Below are positions 16,256 to 22,670 of a DNA stretch of 34,479 nucleotides, piece by piece (the stretch's first letter is position 1; every line of letters starts with the position of its first letter). Under the pieces are notes generated by a model that was not told where the DNA came from, did no database searches, and worked only from the letters and a program-made list of their open reading frames with translations. Location: NCBI GenBank assembly GCA_020718275.1, contig DYSI01000021.1:1-34479 (forward strand), in the 5' to 3' direction. The translations under genes were made by a program, and so were the position numbers. The DNA is from Draconibacterium orientale (GTDB lineage: Bacteria; Bacteroidota; Bacteroidia; Bacteroidales; UBA1556).

Positions 16256-17545
16256 ATGAAGAAGAATATTGGGTACACAAATCACCCGAACAATGAAATT
16301 AACTGGTTTAGCTGGTTGTTATTATTGCTAAATCTTGGCAGTGCGTATTTGATTTCGCAAATTGAAGAATACAATTTGTTTTTCCTTTTACTATTGGGTG
16401 CCAACATGCTTTTGGCCTTAGTATTTTATAGAAAAATTAATGCTTCGGTATTGAATATTTCCAGAGTTCTTTTAGGATTATTATTTATTTATTCAGGCTT
16501 TGTAAAAGGTGTAGATCCCCTTGGAACTCAATACCGAATTGAGGATTATTTTTTCGCCTATGGAATGGATTGGGCAGCGCCTATGGCATTAATTTTATCA
16601 GTGATTCTGAATGCGTTTGAGTTTTCGCTTGGTCTACTATTGTTGCTCCGAATAAAGATGAAATGGTTGAGCTGGCTCGCTTTTGCAATGATGTTAGTCT
16701 TCACTTTGACCACTTTATATGATGCTCTTTACAGTCCTGTTCCAGATTGTGGTTGTTTTGGCGATGCTCTAATAATTACCAATTGGCAAACTTTTTATAA
16801 AAATCTGGTGATAAACGCATTGGTAATACTGGTGTTACTACGTCGGTATGATTTTAGAAAATACCAAAACCAAATGCTAGAATGGGGGATTATAGGAGTT
16901 GTGGTATTTGGTTTTGTATTTTTTGAGCAGTATAATATTAATAATTTGCCAATAATCAATTTTCGCCCCTGGAAAGTGGACAATCGCTTACTTCCTGAAA
17001 ATCCCAAGCCAGTAAAATATTTCTTGACCTATAAACATAAAACCACTGGGGAAGAAAAAGAGTTTTTGTCGAAGGATTTACCATGGCAAGATTCAGTTTT
17101 TATGGCTAATTACCAATGGTTATCTTCGCGCGAAGAAGATCCTAATATTGCAGACATGAATATTTTCCCCATGCTTGATGCAGATGGAAATGATGTTTCA
17201 AAAGAATTAGTGTCGGATTCACAAAATGTATATTTACTAGTGGTGTACAATCTGAATAAATTTCCGCTTCAAACAATAGCTGAAATAAATCAATTTTATA
17301 CGGAAGCCGAAAATGCGAATCAACGTATGGTACTATTAACGAGTGCTTTACCTGATGAATTAAAACTGTTTGTGAATAAAAATGAACTTGCAGAAATGCC
17401 TGTTTATTACAGCGATGATACGGCTTTGAAAATGGCTATTCGTTCCAATCCAGGCTTAATTGTTGTCAGAACTGGTAAAATATTGGCCAATTATCATTAT
17501 CGTAATTTTCCAGAATTCTCTCAGCTTAAAAAACCAACTCTTTGA
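16256..17545 (+). CDS. BT_3928-type DoxX family membrane protein with thioredoxin-like tail
   Basis: 429 residues. The first half (about 15-225) has seven or so hydrophobic segments with DoxX/MauE-like features, including SRVLLGLLFIYSGFVKGVDPLGTQ and the DCGCFGDAL motif whose cysteines (near residue 165) resemble redox-active pairs in MauE/vitamin K reductase-like proteins. The soluble C-terminal half (about 310-420) has a thioredoxin-like rhythm (VYLLVVYNLNKF, MPVYYSDD, PGLIVVRTGKIL) but lacks a CxxC. It presumably acts in envelope redox chemistry; unproven. Its stop overlaps the permease start (TTGA). Confidence 0.75.
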   Translation: MKKNIGYTNHPNNEINWFSWLLLLLNLGSAYLISQIEEYNLFFLLLLGANMLLALVFYRKINASVLNISRVLLGLLFIYSGFVKGVDPLGTQYRIEDYFFAYGMDWAAPMALILSVILNAFEFSLGLLLLLRIKMKWLSWLAFAMMLVFTLTTLYDALYSPVPDCGCFGDALIITNWQTFYKNLVINALVILVLLRRYDFRKYQNQMLEWGIIGVVVFGFVFFEQYNINNLPIINFRPWKVDNRLLPENPKPVKYFLTYKHKTTGEEKEFLSKDLPWQDSVFMANYQWLSSREEDPNIADMNIFPMLDADGNDVSKELVSDSQNVYLLVVYNLNKFPLQTIAEINQFYTEAENANQRMVLLTSALPDELKLFVNKNELAEMPVYYSDDTALKMAIRSNPGLIVVRTGKILANYHYRNFPEFSQLKKPTL

Positions 17546-18621
17546 TAAACTTTATTTTCAAGCGGCTTTTCTATGGTTTCCTGGTGCTTGTAGGGGTGGT
17601 AAGCATCGTTTTTTTTCTTTTTAATGTGCTACCAGGAGACCCAGCTCGAATGATGCTTGGACAAAGGGCAGACAGTGCTTCGGTGGCTGCTATTAACAAA
17701 GATTTAGGAAGAGATCAGACCATTGGAATCCAATTTTTAAATTATCTGAATGATTTATCGCCCGTGTCGTTTCACAAGCGAAACGATGCCGAAAGTTTTT
17801 GGTATTTCAATCCAGAAAAGTATTCTAGTGCCCGCCCTTTATTCCGTTTGGGCAATCAGTGGGTAATGGTAGTTAAACCGCCTTACCTGAGAAGATCCTA
17901 TCAAAATGCTAGGCCAGTGACCGAAATATTAAATGAAGCGTTTCCAAAAACCGCTTTGCTGGCGGTAGTTTCCGTTTCTATCGCGCTATTTTTTGGCCTC
18001 ATACTAGGGATTTTATCGGCAATCTATAAAGATAGTTGGTTTGATAAAATCACCTTGGTGGTTAGTTCCAGTGGAATGTCATTACCGAGCTTTTTTGCAG
18101 CTATTCTGTTTGCATGGCTTTTTGCCTTTGTGCTTGCTCCATATACAGGACTGAGCATGTTTGGTAGTCTGTATTCGGTGGATGATTTTGGAAGAGGTGA
18201 GTTTATAAATCTTAAAAATTTAATCTTACCGGCCATTGTTCTTGGAATTAGACCTTTAGCCATTGTGGTAGAACTTACGCGTAGTTCTTTGATTGATGTT
18301 ATGTCGCAAGATTATATTAGAACAGCCAAAGCCAAAGGTTTATCACCGATACGAATTTTGATGAAACACAGTCTGCGGAACGCGATGAATCCTGTTATCA
18401 CCGCCATTTCAGGTTGGCTAGCATCGCTTATGGCTGGGGCTGTATTTGTAGAGTACGTTTTCGACTGGAAAGGGATAGGAGTGGCAATAGTGGATGCATT
18501 GAACAAGTATGATTTGCCAGTGGTGATGGGAGCGGTGATGCTGATTTCTGTGATGCTAGTTATAATAAATATTCTGGTGGATATTATCTATGCCTACTTG
18601 GATCCGCGTATACGCTTGTGA
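17542..18621 (+). CDS. Orphan DppB/OppB-type ABC transporter permease
   Basis: 359-residue inner-membrane permease of the peptide/nickel importer family. The N-terminus has the family helix and VLPGDPARMMLGQ. The EAA loop that contacts the ATPase is KAKGLSPIRILMKHSLRNAMNPV, followed by the typical final helices. An insert of about 75 residues between the first helix and the core (around 50-125) is longer than in E. coli DppB. The only start that covers the N-terminus is the TTG at 17542, overlapping the DoxX stop. No second permease, ATPase or binding protein lies in the window, so partners must be elsewhere. It is convergent with the next gene across two bases. Confidence 0.85.
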   Translation: MINFIFKRLFYGFLVLVGVVSIVFFLFNVLPGDPARMMLGQRADSASVAAINKDLGRDQTIGIQFLNYLNDLSPVSFHKRNDAESFWYFNPEKYSSARPLFRLGNQWVMVVKPPYLRRSYQNARPVTEILNEAFPKTALLAVVSVSIALFFGLILGILSAIYKDSWFDKITLVVSSSGMSLPSFFAAILFAWLFAFVLAPYTGLSMFGSLYSVDDFGRGEFINLKNLILPAIVLGIRPLAIVVELTRSSLIDVMSQDYIRTAKAKGLSPIRILMKHSLRNAMNPVITAISGWLASLMAGAVFVEYVFDWKGIGVAIVDALNKYDLPVVMGAVMLISVMLVIINILVDIIYAYLDPRIRL

Positions 18622-18623
18622 TA

Positions 18624-19877
18624 TTAGAGGTACATGCAATACAATTCCTTGTAACGATTGTCGATGTTTCCCTGATATAGGAAATATAACCTTCCATTAT
18701 TAATTTGCATATTTTCAAGGTGTTGAAAATGAGGGATGTTGATTTTGTTGCCAATTTTTCCCAATTGGAGATCAATTTCGGCAATTTTATATTGACCATT
18801 TTTAGCAAATACAGCATAGATTTTTTTCTGTACGCTATCTATTAATAAATCCTGTTTCCAATCCGGCTGTTGATGGAATTCAATGGCGGTATTCGATATT
18901 GTATTTCCTTGTTTGTCAAGTTTTTCAATTCTATTTTCATTGAAATTAAACAGTAAAAATGAAGTGTCAAAATAGATAAGAGGCAAATATTTAGGGGCAT
19001 AAAAGCACATTTCTTCAAATCTAGCATCTGCTTCAGTATAATCTAAAGCACTTTGCAAGCGGGCTTTGTCTTTAAGTCGTTCGATTCCTGCTGAATCAGT
19101 TATCGATTTCAAAAGTTTTACCTCCTGATTTTGTTCATTGTAGCGGTAGATGCGTACCAATTGATTGTCGTAGTAGTTGTGGCGTATGTAATAAAATGGA
19201 CTTTGATAAGCAATGATAGCTTCGTTGATTTCGTTAAATTCATCCATTTCTATTTCATTTCCAAAAGCTATTATGGAATCAAGGATCAGGATTTGCAGGG
19301 CACTTTTCTTACTGGTTAAAAAGGGTTCTAGCTTATAATCATTCACAATTTTATCAATCCATTCCATTTCTTTCGACTCAATTTGATTTCCATAGCCATC
19401 CAAAAGCACTAATTGGGCCTGCTGACTTTGTCTGTTTTTGAAGCATAAAACACAAATTTTATTCTCAAAAATCAAATAATCAATAACATATAAATTTTTC
19501 TTTTCAACAAGATTCGTAATGCGATTAGATGAAATTTCAACTATTCCTAAGTTCTTTGTTTCCGCTTTTAGCTGAATTACCAGTTGAGTATCCACTCGGT
19601 AAATTAATTTTTGTTGAGTTTTAAAACCCACATGACTTATTTTTATGGTACTTCGATTGTTTGGAATAACAAGTGAAAATTTACCATTCGCATCGGTTGA
19701 GGTGCCAATTTTGGATGCATCGACTGCTATATTTACATTTGGAATAGCTCTATGGGTCACGGAGTCGACGACAATTCCAGAAACTTTTATCGATTGGGAG
19801 AAACCCTCCAAGGCAAGGAATAGGCTCATCCAGCAAATAAACCTAATTCCCTGCTTCATAAAATTCCAGCTTTTCAT
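18624..19877 (-). CDS. Exported CarboxypepD_reg-like domain protein, unknown C-terminal domain
   Basis: 417 residues. A signal peptide ends near ALEGFSQS (about residue 28); an internal ATG at 19859 could be the true start. Residues 30-115 form a CarboxypepD_reg-like beta-sandwich (VSGIVVDSVTHRAIPNVNIAV, GTSTDANGKFSL, ISHVGFKTQQ), the domain common at the front of SusC/TonB receptors. Here no plug or barrel follows. The remaining 300 residues contain repeated short beta-strand patterns (LVLLDGYGNQIES, RIEKLDKQGNTIS, KIAEIDLQLGKIG) that suggest, weakly, a beta-propeller. It is second in a pair with the plug protein (35 bases upstream). No T9SS tail is visible, so it is probably periplasmic. 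Confidence 0.72.
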   Translation of the reverse strand: MKSWNFMKQGIRFICWMSLFLALEGFSQSIKVSGIVVDSVTHRAIPNVNIAVDASKIGTSTDANGKFSLVIPNNRSTIKISHVGFKTQQKLIYRVDTQLVIQLKAETKNLGIVEISSNRITNLVEKKNLYVIDYLIFENKICVLCFKNRQSQQAQLVLLDGYGNQIESKEMEWIDKIVNDYKLEPFLTSKKSALQILILDSIIAFGNEIEMDEFNEINEAIIAYQSPFYYIRHNYYDNQLVRIYRYNEQNQEVKLLKSITDSAGIERLKDKARLQSALDYTEADARFEEMCFYAPKYLPLIYFDTSFLLFNFNENRIEKLDKQGNTISNTAIEFHQQPDWKQDLLIDSVQKKIYAVFAKNGQYKIAEIDLQLGKIGNKINIPHFQHLENMQINNGRLYFLYQGNIDNRYKELYCMYL

Positions 19878-19912
19878 TTTGAGTAAATTAGAAGGATTTG
19901 AATACTGAAAAC

Positions 19913-20671
19913 TTAATTATCCTCTGTGGGGGTATTGCTTTGTGAAGTTTCCCAATACAGACGATCTCTAGCCTGTTTAATACTAAGCCAATCGAAATAT
20001 CCAAGTGTTTCAATTACGATTACGCCGCCGGTAAAATCGCCGTATTTTGCAGGAATTCCGCCAGCATAAATGGTTGTATTACTAATTGCAAAGCCGGGTA
20101 TTCCGCGCGTATCAGGAACTCTTACGCCATCAATTATATAGGCAGTCATATCATCGCGTGAACCTCTGAAATGGATTTCCCTTTGGTTATCACTGATAAA
20201 GAATTCAGTACTAATGGCTTCTATTGTTCGCATAATCGATCGATTATCAGGCATTCTCTTGTTTTGCGTTAAATCTATTGCTACAATATTTCCATCATAT
20301 TTGTTAATTAATGGTTTTTGATTGCCATAAATAATGATGGTATCCATCCCAATGCCTGCACTGAGTAGCAGATTACCCAAATCAGTGTCAAAATCAGCGC
20401 GAACGTCGATGTTTGTTACAGAACGTGTTTGAAAGCCAACATAAGAAACCTCTACGGTATATCTTCCTGGTTCTATGGGTTTAATGATAAAATGTCCATC
20501 AATATTACTGATAGCACCTTGTATTCCATTTCGGGTATGAATCACGATTGATGCTCCTGGCAGGCTTGTATTCTCCGATTTGTTGATAATATAACCTGAT
20601 AAACTGCCCTGACTTTGACCAAAGCTTAGAAAGCTTGTAAATACGATGATAATTGCTAAAATTGTTTTCAT
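19913..20671 (-). CDS. Stand-alone TonB-receptor plug protein lacking a beta-barrel
   Basis: 252 residues. The signal peptide ends at FGQS (about residue 20). A CarboxypepD_reg-like domain (22-105) has LPGASIVIHTRNG, GAISNIDGHF and SYVGFQTRS. A TonB-receptor plug domain (about 120-230) has EIHFRGSRDDMTAYIIDGVRVPD and AGGIPAKYGDFTGGVIVIET. Translation stops about 30 residues after the plug, where receptors begin a 500-700-residue barrel. The next gene starts 35 bases later and is not a barrel, so there is no frameshift copy. I start at ATG 20671, directly before the signal peptide; the open frame extends to 20776. It may serve as a periplasmic partner or decoy, or be a relic. Intact, undegraded sequence favours a functional protein. 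Confidence 0.8.
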   Translation of the reverse strand: MKTILAIIIVFTSFLSFGQSQGSLSGYIINKSENTSLPGASIVIHTRNGIQGAISNIDGHFIIKPIEPGRYTVEVSYVGFQTRSVTNIDVRADFDTDLGNLLLSAGIGMDTIIIYGNQKPLINKYDGNIVAIDLTQNKRMPDNRSIMRTIEAISTEFFISDNQREIHFRGSRDDMTAYIIDGVRVPDTRGIPGFAISNTTIYAGGIPAKYGDFTGGVIVIETLGYFDWLSIKQARDRLYWETSQSNTPTEDN

Positions 20672-20696
20672 AAGATAGATTTTAAAGTTTATGAAA

Positions 20697-20704
20697 CAAA
20701 TATA
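20697..20704 (-). promoter_or_regulatory. -7 box of the plug-protein pair
   Basis: The minus strand reads TATATTTG, an exact TAnnTTTG. A TTTA 18 bases upstream (complement of 20723-20726) is a possible -33 element. The predicted leader is about 22 bases to the ATG at 20671, which supports that start. Confidence 0.45.
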
Positions 20705-20799
20705 GATTGTTGAGCAAAAAAGTAAAGAGAGATAAAGTTTTCGGCGAATAATTGGATGTGAGAGGTCAGAAAACAAAAGTAAACGGTAAGTTAATCATT

Positions 20800-21034
20800 G
20801 GGATTCTAAAAAAATGGTTTTAAAAACCACCAACTAAATAGGCATAGTATGGCGAGCTGAACTTAGTTAACGGGAGTTCTAAAAATTGCTTTTTCTTCGT
20901 TGGACTTCAATTTTAAAATCCTCACTTCCCTTCGACTTCGCTCAGGGTAGACTTGCTCAGTGCATCGCATTTACACCAGTAAACTGCGGTTTTAAAATCT
21001 TGTGCGCCTCAAAAAATCTAATTTTTAGAATCCC
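20800..21034. repeat. 235-bp inverted-repeat element (MITE-like)
   Basis: Bounded by perfect 13-bp inverted ends: GGGATTCTAAAAA at 20800-20812 and its complement TTTTTAGAATCCC at 21022-21034. A third, imperfect copy of the end (GGGAGTTCTAAAAATT) begins at 20872. Inside are several further self-complementary parts: TTTTAAAA cores on both arms, the palindrome-like CCCTTCGACTTCGCTCAGGG at 20928-20947, and a GCATTTAC-ACCA-GTAAACTGC hairpin at 20967-20987. There is no coding frame and no obvious target-site duplication. The CTTCGACTTCGCTCAG core resembles dispersed intergenic repeats I recall from Bacteroidota. It may fold as RNA or be a non-autonomous mobile element. Confidence 0.55.
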
Positions 21035-21252
21035 TCTTAAGCATAGATTTTAATAGTGAAAGAAGCCATTTTTTAGAACTTCTGAAACAACTAAAACAAT
21101 TATGGGATGTATATAAAAGTAGAAGTCCGCTTGCTCAAGGCGGACTCTTGGTTAACATTGCTATTCTAAAACAACTATTTGAAAACGGGGATGTTTTCTA
21201 TTCTCCTGAGTACGCCTTTTCAATCAGTGTGCCATGTTTTATAACGTATTGA
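21022..21252 (+). pseudogene. Start-less open frame, possible gene remnant
   Basis: 76 sense codons, beginning right after a TAA at 21019-21021 and ending in TGA at 21250-21252, with no ATG in frame. The translation has a protein-like composition (for example SERSHFLELLKQLKQLW, LAQGGLLVNIAILKQLF, NGDVFYSPEYAF), unlike noise in AT-rich DNA. Its upstream edge coincides with the right end of the inverted-repeat element, which suggests the 5' part was lost or displaced there. I do not recognise the family. Chance cannot be excluded. Confidence 0.35.
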
Positions 21253-21764
21253 TTTTCCATAAATTAATAATTTAGTAGCAATTAATTAATATTATTAGTG
21301 AGTCATAACGAGATTTTTTATCCTAAAATGAAATGATATTTAATATGTATATATCTGGTATTAGAAGTAGGCATCATCATGTATATTGCTTTTAAAATGG
21401 CAAATTGATTCAGTGTTTTATTGCTTTCTGCCATTTATCAAAAAGATTCTGCATCTGTCTAGGTTTTTCTGCTGGTTTCACATTACTTGATTTAAAAAAA
21501 TGCAATTATCAGGTGTCTTAGGACAATGCTCAAATTGTGAGAGATGAAAGGATACTGTTTTATCGTTATTTTGCTATCAAAAAAATGTTAGAATACTGAT
21601 GCTATAAAACTGATAATGATGATAAAATACTATGAATCTATGATTTAGATAATCTTAAGTTTTTAAAATTATAGGGTAGAATTTTCGAGATTAATTTATA
21701 TCTTTAGGGCATTGATTTTTACCCTTACTGGACAAAATTGTTATCGATTTATGCGCTCAAAAAA
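21253..21764. other. Gene-free AT-rich region upstream of the CheR-like gene
   Basis: About 510 bases. On the minus strand, 21410-21505 is a 31-codon open stretch from a TTG (including KPAEKPRQMQNLFDKWQKAI) that resembles the tail of a lost gene. A near-match to the -7 box, TATCTTTA at 21699-21706, may serve the CheR-like gene. Nothing else is supported. Confidence 0.45.
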
Positions 21765-22595
21765 ATGAAACAATCAATCAAGCAAATTGTTAAACGTCTT
21801 CATGATGAATTTCACCTAGACACTAGCCATTATAAGGATGATTTTGTGGAGCAAATTATTTTAAAAAATATTTCCATTATCAAGGAACTGTTTAAAGAGT
21901 CTAAGCCTGAAGCAATAGAAGGTAAACAACAAAATGTTGAAAAGATAGTGGCTAAACTTCAAAATAACTACACCGATTTTTTTCGTAATCCGTTTACCTA
22001 CGCTGTTTTATCCAATGTGGTTTTTCCGACTTTATTTTTTAACGCTAATTTTCCTTCCAATAAAGAGATACGCGTTTGGTCAGCCGCCTGTGCTTCGGGG
22101 CTAGAAGCCTTTAGTTTAGCTATTATTTTGGAAGAATTTTTTAAACGCCATTTACTTAGTCCACGATATAGAATTTTTGCTACCGATCGCAGTAATATGA
22201 TTATTAATCAGGCAAAAAAAGCCGCTTTTAGCCATGATGAATTGAAAAGTTTGAGTAAGGAGCAAGTCGAGCTTGGCTTTGATCTAAAAGAATCTAATTA
22301 TTGTATCAAGCCATCAATCCAAACAAAGATTTCATTTTCAACTTTTGATTTAATTAGCGAGAAAACTAATTGTCCTTCAGTTAGCATATACGGTGATTTT
22401 CACATTATTATGATTGCCAATTTGCTTTTTTATTACAAATCGAGCATTCAAAAGAAAATAATCAATAGAGTTCTACAATGTATGTCGAAAGATAGCTATC
22501 TCATAAGTGGTGAAACTGAAAGGGAAATTCTAATGGCCGCTTCCTTGGTTGAGATAGTGCCTAATTCCTGTGTTTTCCAAATGAAACCTGCTTAA
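21765..22595 (+). CDS. Divergent CheR-type SAM-dependent methyltransferase
   Basis: 276 residues resembling chemotaxis receptor glutamate methyltransferases. There is an N-terminal helical part (1-65), then TDFFRNPF (about 71-77; consensus T-FFR-P), RVWSAACASGLEAFSLAI (about 103-119; consensus SAM-binding WSAGCSTGEEPYSLA), and IFATD (137-141). The strand that normally reads DLIFCRNVLIYF is HIIMIANLLFYY (about 213-224), so the conserved Cys-Arg is lost although the Asn remains. GYLxxGHSE becomes SYLISGETE. It probably still binds SAM; receptor specificity is doubtful. I start at ATG 21765 rather than TTG 21738. It lies 75 bases before a membrane hybrid kinase. No CheB, CheA, CheW or MCP is present. 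Confidence 0.75.
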   Translation: MKQSIKQIVKRLHDEFHLDTSHYKDDFVEQIILKNISIIKELFKESKPEAIEGKQQNVEKIVAKLQNNYTDFFRNPFTYAVLSNVVFPTLFFNANFPSNKEIRVWSAACASGLEAFSLAIILEEFFKRHLLSPRYRIFATDRSNMIINQAKKAAFSHDELKSLSKEQVELGFDLKESNYCIKPSIQTKISFSTFDLISEKTNCPSVSIYGDFHIIMIANLLFYYKSSIQKKIINRVLQCMSKDSYLISGETEREILMAASLVEIVPNSCVFQMKPA

Positions 22596-22670
22596 TTTTA
22601 AATATTTGTTACTTTAATATCAGAACGATTAAACGAAAATATTAATATTCACCGAGTTAATTTTAAATGT

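Noticed and set aside
18622-18623. Terminator between the convergent permease and minus-strand gene
   Set aside because: Only two bases separate the stops and no hairpin with a T-run is visible on either side.
20672-20776. 35-residue N-terminal extension of the plug protein
   Set aside because: The signal peptide starts at the ATG at 20671, and the -7 box at 20697-20704 would lie inside the extension.
21124-21146. Hairpin AGTCCGC ... GCGGACT as a terminator
   Set aside because: The stem is good but no T-run follows, and it lies inside the open frame 21022-21252.
21022-21252. Calling this open frame a functional gene
   Set aside because: There is no ATG and no credible GTG/TTG near the beginning; recorded as a possible remnant instead.
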